Below, in pieces: positions 35,016 through 43,257 of a stretch of 43,257 nt of DNA. The notes below the pieces were generated by a model. It worked only from the letters and a program-made list of their open reading frames with translations. It was not told the DNA's origin and ran no database searches. The first letter of the stretch is position 1, and the number at the start of each line of letters is the position of its first letter. The position numbers and the translations under genes were made by a program. The stretch is from Saprospiraceae bacterium (GTDB lineage Bacteria > Bacteroidota > Bacteroidia > Chitinophagales > Saprospiraceae), in the NCBI GenBank assembly GCA_020847425.1, contig JADLCC010000130.1, positions 1 through 43,257 on the forward strand. The letters are read 5' to 3'.

Positions 35016-35939
35016 TCATTGTTCCACTTCCACCCGGTACCCTTCCTTCCTGAGCAGGGCTACTACCCCGCTGGCGCCGCCCAGGTGGCCGGCACCGACC
35101 GCAAAAATGGTCGGTTTTTCGCGCATCAGCCGGCCCATGACCGGTATCCAGTTGCGGTTGCGTTTGTTGAGCAGGATTTCTTCATAGTTGCTCATGCCGT
35201 ACTGCACGTCCGAAATCATGGACTGCATGGCCGTGATATCCTGGTCGCGGTACATTTTGAGCATGGTATCCAGTTCGCTCTCGCCTTCTGGAGCCTTATC
35301 GGTGCTGCGCAGGCCATCGACCAGCATTTTGGCTTGTGCTTCGTAAGGTATACTGTCGAAAATCGACATTTGATAGGCAGCAGTTTCCAATCCTGTGGAC
35401 TCCATTTTCTGGCGGCGGGTCAGCCGGTACAATTCCATTTCCACAGAAGTCATGCTGCTGGTGGGGGCGCTGCCGCCCTCGTCTTCATTGGAAAAAAGTG
35501 TGCTGAGAAACATCGGTTTCATGCGCTCGAACATACCTGCCGGCAGCCCTTTTTCTTCCATTTTGGACTTGACCAGGGCGTAATCTTCCGGCGACAACAA
35601 ATCTTTCAACGTTTTGCCGCCAGCCATAAACGACTTGGTAATCAGGCTCATTTGCGTACGGATATTAGTCATTTCCTTCATGTCAATTTCAAATGCCACC
35701 CGTTTGCTGTCTTCCAGCGCATCAGCCACGGCGGCAGGTAATTTGAAATCATCTTTGGGGATGAGGTGAATTGTGCCATACAGGTATGAGGACTTTTTCA
35801 GGCCGTTGCCGCTGATTTTCCAAAAAACGGATTTTTCCGTTGGAACAATTTTTTCGGGCGCATAGGTCATTTTACCACCCGATTTGCAGGCACCTAGCCC
35901 GACAATAAAGGCGACCAACCAAAACCATATTTGTTTCAT
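35016..35939 (-). CDS. TraB/GumN-family lipoprotein
   Basis: A 307-residue protein of the TraB/GumN (Tiki-like) family, putative metalloproteases. The start at ATG 35939 gives MKQIWFWLVAFIVGLGAC, a lipobox with Cys 18; the longer frame begins 16 codons upstream. Family motifs include YLYGTIHLIP (the GTxH site), VAFEIDM (conserved glutamate) and RNRNWIPVMGRLMREKPTIFAVGAGHLGG (GxxH site) near the end. It is predicted to sit on the outer membrane facing the periplasm; substrates are unknown. A -7 box is at 36017-36024. Confidence 0.88.
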   Translation of the reverse strand: MKQIWFWLVAFIVGLGACKSGGKMTYAPEKIVPTEKSVFWKISGNGLKKSSYLYGTIHLIPKDDFKLPAAVADALEDSKRVAFEIDMKEMTNIRTQMSLITKSFMAGGKTLKDLLSPEDYALVKSKMEEKGLPAGMFERMKPMFLSTLFSNEDEGGSAPTSSMTSVEMELYRLTRRQKMESTGLETAAYQMSIFDSIPYEAQAKMLVDGLRSTDKAPEGESELDTMLKMYRDQDITAMQSMISDVQYGMSNYEEILLNKRNRNWIPVMGRLMREKPTIFAVGAGHLGGASGVVALLRKEGYRVEVEQ

Positions 35940-36016
35940 AGTGAATCTTTTTCTGAACAAACGAAATGAGTACCTAAATGTTGACAAAGTTGCCTCGCGG
36001 TATTGTCAAAGTTTTG

Positions 36017-36024
36017 CAAAGGTA
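36017..36024 (-). promoter_or_regulatory. -7 box of the TraB/GumN gene
   Basis: TACCTTTG on the - strand, exact TAnnTTTG, about 78 nt before the ATG. No clear TTTG is at -33. Confidence 0.45.
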
Positions 36025-36062
36025 ATCCCGATGGGATCACATACTTTGATTTCCTTTACAAT

Positions 36063-36070
36063 TAGGTTTG
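36063..36070 (+). promoter_or_regulatory. -7 box of the propeller kinase gene
   Basis: TAGGTTTG, exact TAnnTTTG. A TTTG at 36045-36048 is only 14 nt away, shorter than normal. A start near 36076 supports the ATG at 36117. Confidence 0.45.
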
Positions 36071-36116
36071 CCTGAAATGATGAAAACCAGTTACAACTTT
36101 CGCATAAACGCTGTAT

Positions 36117-39100
36117 ATGATGCTTACTGGCCGCTGGATACGATTTGCTCTTTTATGCTGTTTGGGACTGTTTTCCCCTTTCCAAACTCCTGCACAAACC
36201 ACCGAAATCAGGCTGGAACAGTTGGATATTCAGGACGCGCCTCCGTTGGCGACCATCGATTGTATGTATGAAGACAGTCGCGGATTTTTGTGGCTGGGCA
36301 GCTATTCCGGTTTGCATGTATTTGACGGTTATTCCATGACTTCCTTTTACCACAACCCGAAAGATTCACTCACCATCAGCGACAATAAGATCAAAGTACT
36401 GCTGGAAGACGAACAAGGGAATTTTTGGGTGGGCACCCAGGTGGGACTCAACTATTTTGATGTCCGGAAAAAAACTTTTCAGCGGTATAAAGGCAAAGCA
36501 AAATACGGTATCGGTGATGTGGCCATTCATGACCTGAAACTGGATGAAAAAGGCAATGTCTGGATAGGAGCAGACGACGGACTTTATCGTAAGGAGCCCG
36601 GAGATCTGCGCTTGAAAAAATCTTTTCCGGCTGATCAGGAAAAAGCAATTGCGGCGCCTGTTTTTGGCGTTGTGCCCGTGGCAGGGGGTGTTTATTTCTG
36701 TGCGCCGTCCGGGCTTTTTTACCTGGATTTTAATACGGGAAAAGCGGCAGCCATACCCGCGCAGTTGCCCTTGTTTGCTTTTTCCCAAAATGAAGATGTA
36801 GCACTGCAACAGGACCGTTTCGGGAATATCTGGCTCGGTAGCGCTAAAGGTTTGTTTTACTACCAACCTTTTGGTAATCAAACGGTTATTGCGCACCCTT
36901 CATTTAAAAGCGAACAGGTCACTTTTATCAACCAGGAAAATGACCTGGGCGAATTATGGGTGGGCACTTCCACAGGCATTAATGCCGTGAATACCCTGAC
37001 GCTGCATTGCAACAAGCATGTCCCTATTTCGATAAATGGAGAAAAAACGGAAACAAGGGGCTTCAAACGCGGGTGTTACACTGCTTCCGGAATCGTATGG
37101 CTCTCGTCCATGATGCGATTCCTGTACAAGGCGGATCAACGGAAACTACAATTCGGTCAGGTACCGATTTACCTGATAGAAAACCTGCATTCGGTAGCCG
37201 GCAAATTATTTGAATTGTATGAATACAGTCCGGGCGTACTGCTGATTCCCGAAAAAAACGGCCCATCTCTGCTGAACATTCATACGCGCAAGACCATTCC
37301 GTTTCCATACCGACCCACTTACAATCTGTCAGGCTGGAAAGGAGGAGTGGTTTGTTTTTTAGAAGAAAATGATGACCGGCTCTGGATTGGCGCCTGGGGT
37401 GGCTTATTCCTGTTTGATAAAAAAACGTTGCGTTTTTTTGATCTGGAGGCCTGGATCCCTGCATTTTCCAAACTACGGGGAGTTGGTATCCGGAAAATAC
37501 ACCGCGATAAAAAAAACAACCTTTGGGTGGCTACCTGGTATAATGGCGTTTTTAAGATCGACTTAAAAACGAAAGCATTGGCACAGTATCACCATTTAGA
37601 AGAAGACCTGACAGGAAAAACTGCCTACATGCGCTATATCCTGGAAACCCGCAATGGCGAGATCTGGATAGGCACTCGCGGTGGCCTTCTGAGATATGAT
37701 GAAAGAAGCGACTCGTTTCAGGTGTATAAAAGCATACCCGACCAGCCCGAATCCATGAGTGAAAGCACCGGGTTTTGCCTTTATGAAGACACTGAAGGCA
37801 ATATCTGGTGCGGCACTTACGGCGGCGGCTTGAACAAACTGGATGTGCGGACCGGGAAATTCAAACACTACACCACTGCCGACGGCCTGCTCAACAACAA
37901 CGTATTCAGCCTGCTGCCGGATAAAAACAACAACCTGTGGCTCCTGGGTTACAACGGCATTTCCAAATTCAATCTATCCGACCATACTTTTCAGGTTTTT
38001 ACGCAGCAGCAGGGCTTGTTAAGCAAAGAATACGACGCCTTTCTGTACGGCAAAAGCCGGTATTCCAACCTGCTCTTTTTTTGTGGCAAAAACGGCATCG
38101 ACTACTTCGATCCCGATAGTATCCGGTTGAGCGATGTTAAACCGCGTGTCTGGATCACCGATTTTAAACTGTTTAATGAATCCGTGCCGATTGCAGGAAG
38201 CGGCAGGGATACCAGCGGTTTTGCCCTGCCGGAGGATATTTCATTTACCCGGCGCCTGACGCTCCGGCACGACCAGAATGTGCTGACGTTCGATTACGTT
38301 GCGCTGGACTTTTCTTCGCCCCGCACGATTCAGTACGCTTATCAACTCATTGGTTTTGATAAGGACTGGCAATATGTGGGCAATAAACGCAGCGTCACCT
38401 TTACCAACCTCGACCCCGGCGATTACACCTTTCAGGTAAAAGCAAGCAACGGCGACGGTGTCTGGAACAGTGAAGTGCAATCCCTGCGGATCACTGTTCT
38501 GACGCCCTGGTGGCGCAGCTGGTGGTTTATTGCCCTGGTATTTTGCGCTGTTTCGGCATTTGTTGTTTCATTTTACCGGTACCGCATCGGCCAGATAAAA
38601 CAAAGGGAGTCCATTCGTGCTAATTTGAACCAGCGCATAGCGGAAGCGAAAATGGAAGCCTTGCGCGCGCAGATGAACCCGCATTTTATTTTCAATTGCC
38701 TGTCGTCGCTGAAATCCTATGTGGAAAAAAATGAAACGGAAAAAGCCTCGCTGCACATCAGCAAATTTTCCAAACTGCTGCGGCAGGTGCTGGATCAGGC
38801 CAAATCGGATTTTATTACACTGGATGCGGAACTGGATACCTTGCAGCGCTATGTAGCACTCGAACAGATGCGTTATAAAAACTTTAATTTCCAGGTCGAA
38901 ATAGCGCCCGATGTGCCCCTTCAGGAAATCAAAATACCGCCCCTGATTATTCAACCGTTTGTCGAAAATGCGATCTGGCACGGCCTGCAATACAAAACAA
39001 ACGGCGAAGGTTTGTTGCAGTTGCAGGTAAGCATGCTGCACGAAAAATGCCAAATCGTTATTGAGGACAACGGCATTGGCAGGGTCGCCTCGATGGAACA

Positions 39101-39281
39101 CAAAAAGAAAAGAATGAACCTGCACCAATCACATGGATTGAATGTCACTGCGGAAAGGATTGCACTGTTCCACCTCAAATATCAAAACGACGCTCGTATC
39201 GACATCATTGATCTGGAGGACGTGGAAGGAAAGGCTGCGGGAACCCGTGTGGTATTGGCGTTCAGGTCTGTATTCATATGA
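36117..39281 (+). CDS. Two-component regulator propeller sensor histidine kinase (LytS-type kinase domain)
   Basis: A 1054-residue membrane sensor. N-terminal signal or anchor (1-26), two beta-propellers of Reg_prop repeats (about 45-690, with repeated GxxWxGT and DxxGNLWLG blades), a Y_Y_Y domain (about 730-795, NLDPGDYTFQVKASNGDGVW), one transmembrane helix (798-822), then a LytS-type HisKA_7TM/PF06580 kinase: phosphorylated H856 in MNPHFIFNCL, followed by IIQPFVENAIWHGL (N-box) and a degenerate HATPase C-terminus. The propellers face outside and probably sense a glycan or a cell-surface state; their ligand is unknown. It does not carry a receiver or AraC domain of its own, and the LytTR regulator 90 nt downstream is the expected partner. 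Confidence 0.9.
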   Translation: MMLTGRWIRFALLCCLGLFSPFQTPAQTTEIRLEQLDIQDAPPLATIDCMYEDSRGFLWLGSYSGLHVFDGYSMTSFYHNPKDSLTISDNKIKVLLEDEQGNFWVGTQVGLNYFDVRKKTFQRYKGKAKYGIGDVAIHDLKLDEKGNVWIGADDGLYRKEPGDLRLKKSFPADQEKAIAAPVFGVVPVAGGVYFCAPSGLFYLDFNTGKAAAIPAQLPLFAFSQNEDVALQQDRFGNIWLGSAKGLFYYQPFGNQTVIAHPSFKSEQVTFINQENDLGELWVGTSTGINAVNTLTLHCNKHVPISINGEKTETRGFKRGCYTASGIVWLSSMMRFLYKADQRKLQFGQVPIYLIENLHSVAGKLFELYEYSPGVLLIPEKNGPSLLNIHTRKTIPFPYRPTYNLSGWKGGVVCFLEENDDRLWIGAWGGLFLFDKKTLRFFDLEAWIPAFSKLRGVGIRKIHRDKKNNLWVATWYNGVFKIDLKTKALAQYHHLEEDLTGKTAYMRYILETRNGEIWIGTRGGLLRYDERSDSFQVYKSIPDQPESMSESTGFCLYEDTEGNIWCGTYGGGLNKLDVRTGKFKHYTTADGLLNNNVFSLLPDKNNNLWLLGYNGISKFNLSDHTFQVFTQQQGLLSKEYDAFLYGKSRYSNLLFFCGKNGIDYFDPDSIRLSDVKPRVWITDFKLFNESVPIAGSGRDTSGFALPEDISFTRRLTLRHDQNVLTFDYVALDFSSPRTIQYAYQLIGFDKDWQYVGNKRSVTFTNLDPGDYTFQVKASNGDGVWNSEVQSLRITVLTPWWRSWWFIALVFCAVSAFVVSFYRYRIGQIKQRESIRANLNQRIAEAKMEALRAQMNPHFIFNCLSSLKSYVEKNETEKASLHISKFSKLLRQVLDQAKSDFITLDAELDTLQRYVALEQMRYKNFNFQVEIAPDVPLQEIKIPPLIIQPFVENAIWHGLQYKTNGEGLLQLQVSMLHEKCQIVIEDNGIGRVASMEHKKKRMNLHQSHGLNVTAERIALFHLKYQNDARIDIIDLEDVEGKAAGTRVVLAFRSVFI

Positions 39282-39326
39282 TTTTTCCTTTCATTGCATC
39301 CGAACAGGTAAAAGAAAAAATTGCAA

Positions 39327-39364
39327 ATGCCTGATTATCAACACGAATAACAAATAACGAATAA
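39327..39364 (+). repeat. Heptad leader module before the LytTR gene
   Basis: Mini-ORF ATG 39327 to TAA 39350 (MPDYQHE), then heptads CGAATAA, CAAATAA, CGAATAA (39344-39364), 6 nt before the LytTR ATG. CTGATTATCAA is at 39331-39341. It corresponds to the leaders of nadA and the flavoprotein gene in E12. Confidence 0.65.
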
Positions 39365-39370
39365 CCAGAA

Positions 39371-40114
39371 ATGACCTGTATTCTCATAGATGACGAAGCC
39401 GACGGCCTGGACCTTCTGGCTTTGTTGATACAAAAATACTGCCCTGCGGTGCAGATCATCGGGCAATACAACAACCCGGCGGCAGGCATAGCCGCCATTC
39501 GATCCATGCGCCCGAACCTGGTGCTGCTCGACGTGGAAATGCCGGAAATCGACGGTTTCGACGTGCTGGAAGCGTGCCGGGATATCCCCTTCCATGTGAT
39601 TTTTACCACGGCTTACAACGAATATGCGGTCAGGGCTTTTAAGTACAGCGCAATCGGTTATTTACTCAAACCGGTAGATGAAGAAGACCTGCAGGAAGCC
39701 ATTCAAAGGGCGCAGCATCTGCTGACCGTCCAACAACACGCCGAGCAGCGCGCTATATTGTTCGATTCCCTGCAACAGGCCAAACCGGCACGCCAAAAAA
39801 TTGCTTTGCCGGGCGCCGATGGCATCGTTTTTCTCCATATCAGCGACATCATTTACTGCAAAGCGGAAGGCAATTATACCAGTGTTTTCATTTTGCATCA
39901 AAACAGGCCTCAACTGTTTACCAGGCAACTCATCTTTATTGAAAACCTCTTACCGGAAGATGCTTTTTACCGCTCCCATAATTCTTATTTGGTCAACCTG
40001 CAACACGTGGAACAATACAGCAGAGAGGGCGAACTCCTGCTGAAAGACGGACACAAGGCGCCTGTTTCAAGAGCGCAGAAAGATGGACTGCTGGAACGAT
40101 TAAAGCAAATTTGA
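39371..40114 (+). CDS. LytTR-family response regulator
   Basis: A 247-residue response regulator: receiver domain (1-120, phospho-acceptor D54 in LLDVEMPEIDGF, acidic pocket D7-D8, T80 region FTTAYNEYA, and lysine in LLKPVDEED), a linker, and a LytTR DNA-binding domain (about 145-245, with DIIYCKAEGNYTSV and FYRSHNSYLVNL). With the kinase upstream it forms a LytS/LytR-type pair, which often controls cell-surface genes; a target could include the following beta-helix and hydrolase genes. Its ATG follows the heptad leader at 39327-39364. Confidence 0.92.
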   Translation: MTCILIDDEADGLDLLALLIQKYCPAVQIIGQYNNPAAGIAAIRSMRPNLVLLDVEMPEIDGFDVLEACRDIPFHVIFTTAYNEYAVRAFKYSAIGYLLKPVDEEDLQEAIQRAQHLLTVQQHAEQRAILFDSLQQAKPARQKIALPGADGIVFLHISDIIYCKAEGNYTSVFILHQNRPQLFTRQLIFIENLLPEDAFYRSHNSYLVNLQHVEQYSREGELLLKDGHKAPVSRAQKDGLLERLKQI

Positions 40115-40251
40115 TTCAGGCATTTCCGCCACTTATACGCCATTCCCACCAACTATACAGTTAAGTGCCCCAACCATACAAAAGCGTTTATATCAGGCTG
40201 AAAATGAGTTTAAATTGTCCTGTCATTCCTTGATTTGTACACTTAAACTAA

Positions 40252-41373
40252 ATGATCCTGATGAAAAAACTACGTTTTTCAGCCCTGCTTTTTTGGGGCA
40301 CCCTGACCTTTTTCGCCTGCTTAAAAGAACAAAACCCGGCTAATACACCCGCTCAGGAGGACAAAAACTACTTTGTCCCCGACATGAAAACCTTTTCCCT
40401 CAGCCGCAGCAGTTGCGACTGGACAACCTTGCCCGCCGGTTCTGCCGATGCGCTGGCCGAAGCCATTGCCAATACCTGCGAAGGGGGAGTTATTTACCTG
40501 AAATCGGGGATTCACACCGAATCTCAATCTGTTGTTATTCAGAAATCGGTAAAAATCGTCGGCGAGGCCGGCGCAGTCTTAAAAGTGCAATCCGAACTTT
40601 CGCCGGTAGATACCGCAACCGGTAACATTCCGGTGCACGCCGCGCTGCATATCCTGAATGCACCGGGTACGCTCATACAGGATATCGCTATCGAGCCACT
40701 GGGCAGCGACGGCGGCGCAGCCATTTTGATAGAAAACGCCTCACAATCCGCTGTCATTCACTGCAATATCACGGCGCACCAATTCGGAATTATCCTGGAA
40801 AAATCGGACCGTATCGCCCTGATGCGCAATACCATTGTGGTATCAAGCGCCTGGCAAACCGGCCTGGTATCCGACGCGCACGGCATCGTCGTAATGAACG
40901 GGAAAAGCGCTTACGTGAGTGACAACGACATCAGCAATGCCCTTTTTGGTATCTGGGCCTGCGACAAATGGGGTACCTGCGAACGCAACAGCACCCATGA
41001 GAACTATATCGGCATCATTTTGTGCAAAGTGCCCAACGGCAGTATGCGGCTGCCGGGCGGACAGGTAACGGGCGCTGAGTTTTCTGCAACGCTCTGGAAA
41101 ACCCGTCAGAACCATTCCTACAACAACTTCGACGCGGGTTATCTGATCATCGACGGCTCCAACAACAACCTGCTAGAAAACAACGACGGCGGCAACAACG
41201 CCACGTATGATTACGAAATCGTAGGCGACTCCTATCGATTCGGTTTTTTTACCCCTTTTGCTTTCGACAATATTTTGTACGCCAAACCGGGACAAACGGT
41301 GAAAAACTGCGGGCAGAATTCTACGGTTATTGGTGGCGTGGCGGTGGATACGGGGGTAGATGTGTGCCAGTGA
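40252..41373 (+). CDS. Right-handed beta-helix lipoprotein
   Basis: About 370 residues; a start at ATG 40252 or ATG 40261 (MKKLRFSALLFWGTLTFFAC) gives a lipobox with Cys at the end of the signal, so the protein is outer-membrane anchored. The mature part has PbH1/NosD-type parallel beta-helix repeats (about 90-330) with asparagine ladders (INGKSAYVSDNDISNALFGIWA, NSTHENYIGIILC, NNNLLENN). Such folds are found in polysaccharide lyases and carbohydrate-binding surface proteins; no catalytic residues can be assigned. Gene order kinase, regulator, beta-helix protein suggests it may be a regulatory target. Confidence 0.75.
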   Translation: MILMKKLRFSALLFWGTLTFFACLKEQNPANTPAQEDKNYFVPDMKTFSLSRSSCDWTTLPAGSADALAEAIANTCEGGVIYLKSGIHTESQSVVIQKSVKIVGEAGAVLKVQSELSPVDTATGNIPVHAALHILNAPGTLIQDIAIEPLGSDGGAAILIENASQSAVIHCNITAHQFGIILEKSDRIALMRNTIVVSSAWQTGLVSDAHGIVVMNGKSAYVSDNDISNALFGIWACDKWGTCERNSTHENYIGIILCKVPNGSMRLPGGQVTGAEFSATLWKTRQNHSYNNFDAGYLIIDGSNNNLLENNDGGNNATYDYEIVGDSYRFGFFTPFAFDNILYAKPGQTVKNCGQNSTVIGGVAVDTGVDVCQ

Positions 41374-41396
41374 GTAAAATGAAAAAAAACAAATAA

Positions 41397-41407
41397 TTGA
41401 TTATCAA
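41397..41407 (+). promoter_or_regulatory. TTGATTATCAA palindrome upstream of the hydrolase
   Basis: This 11-nt palindrome, followed by TTTAAA, also occurs at 3456-3466 and, with one change, at 20598-20608. It lies 17 nt before the GTG start of the hydrolase gene. The repeated occurrence is seen directly; its function is unknown. Confidence 0.35.
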
Positions 41408-41424
41408 AACTTTAAATCTGAATT

Positions 41425-42279
41425 GTGATCTGTAAAACCATCTTAACAGCTCTCCTTAGCCTTACTATGCTTTGGAACGAAACCACCGCGCAAACCGCCG
41501 CCCATATTCCAGGCACAACCAACAGCCCCGTTGTTTTCAAATCCGGATATCTCCAGGTCAACGGTGTTAAATTGTTTTGGAAAGAAGCGGGGCAGGGGCG
41601 CCCGATCCTGTTTTTGCACGGCGGGCTGGGCGACAGTGAAGCGCATTTTACCAACCAACTGGAAGTATTTGCCCAAACCAACCGGGTGATAACTTTTCAT
41701 ACGCGGGGGCATGGGAAATCCGAATTCGACGATAAAAAACTCAGTTACCAGTTGTTTACCGATGACACGTATGCCGTTTTGCGGCAACTCAAACTGGACA
41801 GCATAGACATCGTCGGGTTTAGCGATGGCGCAATTATCGGCGCCATGCTGGCTATGCAGCACCCTGGAATAGTAAAAAAACTGGTTATGATCGGCGCCAA
41901 TGCTACGGCAGATGCCTTGTATCCGGAAACCATTGAATGGGTAAGGGGATGGGATGAAGTGAAAATGACGGCCTACGCCAGGTCGGTATTTAAAGAACAC
42001 CCGCAACCCGAACGGCTACAGGATTATGTGGCGCAGATGCAAAAACTGTTTCTGACAGAACCGGACCTGAAAGAGGCAGATCTTCAAAAAATCAGTTGCC
42101 CGACGCTGCTGATGGCCGGCGACCACGATATGATCAAAACGGAGCACCAGGTGTATTTGTACCGGTCAATTCCCAAAAGTTCCTTGTCCATTTTATCCGA
42201 TGCCGGGCATGAGGTACACATCGAACGGTCGGTTATCGCCAATGAAATGATCCGTTCCTTTCTGGAGAAAAAAGAATAG
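41425..42279 (+). CDS. Secreted alpha/beta hydrolase
   Basis: A 284-residue serine hydrolase with a signal peptide (1-23, ending TTAQ). Triad: S133 in VGFSDGA (nucleophile elbow GxSxG), D233 or D235 in AGDHD, H262 in DAGHEV; oxyanion residues in HGGLGD (65-70). Closest in pattern to proline iminopeptidase-like or haloalkane-like hydrolases; the substrate is not predictable. The start is GTG at 41425: a stop (TGA at 41419) blocks the frame above, and the downstream ATG at 41467 would cut off the signal peptide. Confidence 0.85.
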   Translation: MICKTILTALLSLTMLWNETTAQTAAHIPGTTNSPVVFKSGYLQVNGVKLFWKEAGQGRPILFLHGGLGDSEAHFTNQLEVFAQTNRVITFHTRGHGKSEFDDKKLSYQLFTDDTYAVLRQLKLDSIDIVGFSDGAIIGAMLAMQHPGIVKKLVMIGANATADALYPETIEWVRGWDEVKMTAYARSVFKEHPQPERLQDYVAQMQKLFLTEPDLKEADLQKISCPTLLMAGDHDMIKTEHQVYLYRSIPKSSLSILSDAGHEVHIERSVIANEMIRSFLEKKE

Positions 42280-42313
42280 CGCTCCATACAACTGGACATT
42301 TTTTCCAACATCC

Positions 42314-42346
42314 AGACCTATAAGGTTTCAGAAACCTTATAGGTCT
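42314..42346. repeat. Perfect 16-bp inverted repeat behind the hydrolase gene
   Basis: AGACCTATAAGGTTTC (42314-42329), one base, and its exact reverse complement (42331-42346). Convergent genes end on both sides, so it is probably a terminator or a repeated palindrome. I recall similar ACCTATAAGGTTT palindromes scattered in Bacteroidota genomes, but cannot verify that here. Confidence 0.7.
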
Positions 42347-42374
42347 CGTCCCACCTCTGGTAGTGTGATAGCGC

Positions 42375-43256
42375 TCACACCAACTGCTTCAGATACCGCC
42401 CCAACAAATCCCAATACCGGCGGGCCGTTGCTTCCAGCTCGGCCTTCCGGTGTTGTTCCAGTTCCTGCAGCGCCACTTTCAGGCGCACATTGGCCCGGTA
42501 GGCTTTGAAATACAGGAACAATTGTTCGTCTTCGGGGCATTCGATGCAGCGCCAGAGTTGACCGTATTTTTCCATAAATGTTTCCGCCAGTTCGTGGTGG
42601 TCGCCTGCGTCCAGGTCCATGCACAAAAAGGCGAGCTCGTTGAGGATATCCAGCTGCCGGAAATGCGGATTGAATTCAATACAGTCGAACACCACCGGGC
42701 CTTCCGGCAGCAGGAAAATATTGCGCGCATGCAGATCGCCATGCCCGTCCACCCAAAAACCGTTGAGAGCCCGTTCGTGCAGCCTTGTTTCGTGCCGCTC
42801 TAAAAACGCCGCTACCTTTTGGCGCCAGCCTTCGAGTATGTCGATAGCCGGCAGGCCCATAAGTTGAGCGCATACGCCGTTCAGTAGAAACAGATCGTCA
42901 AAATCTGCGCGGTTGTCTCCCGGCTTGTAAGAAACGCTACTGCGCGGCATCACTGCTGTACGGTGAAAACGGGCAAGCATCCGGGCCATTTCCGCCATAT
43001 CATTGACGGAAACAGCATTTTGGCGCAACAACAGGTCCATCTGGCGGCTGTTGTCCATCCTTTTCATCCAGACCGCATAATCCAGCGGCATACCTTCATG
43101 CACATTTTGGCTAATGGCAGGAACGCCGTCGTCGGTCAGGTAAACCGGCAGCACATCCAGGTACATATCCGGGGCGAGGCGGCGGTTCAGGCGAAGTTCC
43201 TCCCGGCAAAAGAATTTTCGTTTTTCAGCCGTACTGAAATCCAGGAAAGGGAACTG
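42375..43256 (-). CDS. APH-like small-molecule kinase domain protein (5' end outside window)
   Basis: Partial: on the - strand the reading frame is open to the window edge, so the ATG at 43166 is probably internal and the N-terminus is missing. About 294 residues are seen. The Brenner motif HGDLHARNIF and the following DCIEFNPHFRQLDILNELAFLCMDLDA identify the aminoglycoside-phosphotransferase-like kinase of COG2187. In many relatives a P-loop kinase domain follows; here the protein ends (KQLV*) soon after the APH fold. A stand-alone sugar or nucleoside kinase is possible; the substrate is unknown. Confidence 0.8.
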   Translation of the reverse strand, partial: QFPFLDFSTAEKRKFFCREELRLNRRLAPDMYLDVLPVYLTDDGVPAISQNVHEGMPLDYAVWMKRMDNSRQMDLLLRQNAVSVNDMAEMARMLARFHRTAVMPRSSVSYKPGDNRADFDDLFLLNGVCAQLMGLPAIDILEGWRQKVAAFLERHETRLHERALNGFWVDGHGDLHARNIFLLPEGPVVFDCIEFNPHFRQLDILNELAFLCMDLDAGDHHELAETFMEKYGQLWRCIECPEDEQLFLYFKAYRANVRLKVALQELEQHRKAELEATARRYWDLLGRYLKQLV

Positions 43257-43257
43257 A

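Overview
The window looks like a chromosomal segment of a Bacteroidota member, most likely of the Saprospiria/Chitinophagia side (about half G+C). The grounds are: two large secreted proteins ending in type IX secretion (T9SS) sorting domains, one with a SprB-type repeat; Bacteroidota-type promoters (TTTG, about 19 nt, TAnnTTTG) before rel, tRNA-Leu and the sugar transporter; no clear Shine-Dalgarno sequences; and a propeller histidine kinase paired with a LytTR regulator. No phage, integrase, transposase or CRISPR was seen. The genes are mostly single housekeeping or accessory units, not long operons.

Layout: 1-4.5 kb has the tail of an unknown gene, a secreted PVC-type cytochrome c dehydrogenase and an EamA exporter. 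4.6-11.3 kb has rel ((p)ppGpp synthetase/hydrolase), tRNA-Leu(UAG), trigger factor and gyrB. 11.4-17.6 kb has a T9SS cargo protein, a POT peptide transporter, a lipoprotein and a PlsC-type acyltransferase. 17.7-23.3 kb has lptB, a YqeY protein, a conserved Bacteroidota protein of unknown function, homoserine kinase and another unknown helical protein. 23.5-31.3 kb has a PKD/Kazal/dockerin T9SS protein, a CapA-like protein, nadA, a BaiN/HI0933-type flavoprotein, a GNAT acetyltransferase and a small secreted protein with a SPOR-like end. 31.3-36 kb has a GH1 beta-glucosidase divergent from a sodium:solute symporter (a likely sugar-use pair), then a TraB/GumN lipoprotein. 36-43.3 kb has a propeller sensor kinase with its LytTR regulator, a beta-helix lipoprotein, an alpha/beta hydrolase and a partial APH-like kinase.

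The most unusual content is between the genes. At least fourteen intergenic elements are built from degenerate tandem units of 7 nt (8 nt in one). Many are arranged as two inverted arms around a unique hairpin core. The unit differs between loci (GTGAGAA, CGTGAAT, GATGAGG, CTAAACA, GTTATCC, AAAAGGC, TGTTTTGG types), yet the architecture is the same. In nearly all, each unit carries a stop triplet on the strand of the gene that runs into that arm. Because 7 and 8 are not multiples of 3, the array stops translation in every frame. Sixteen of 29 protein-gene 3' ends lie against such an element, and six genes take their stop codon from it. Arms of one element differ in length by whole heptads.

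One version, with GTTATCC-type units, sits in 5' leaders instead. There it is preceded by a conserved 7-codon ORF (MLEYQHG-like) and a TTGANTATCAA palindrome. At 28.18-28.61 kb two such leaders form a near-symmetrical divergent control region between nadA and the flavoprotein gene. I do not know this system under any name. All gene functions are inferred by reading motifs, without database searches.
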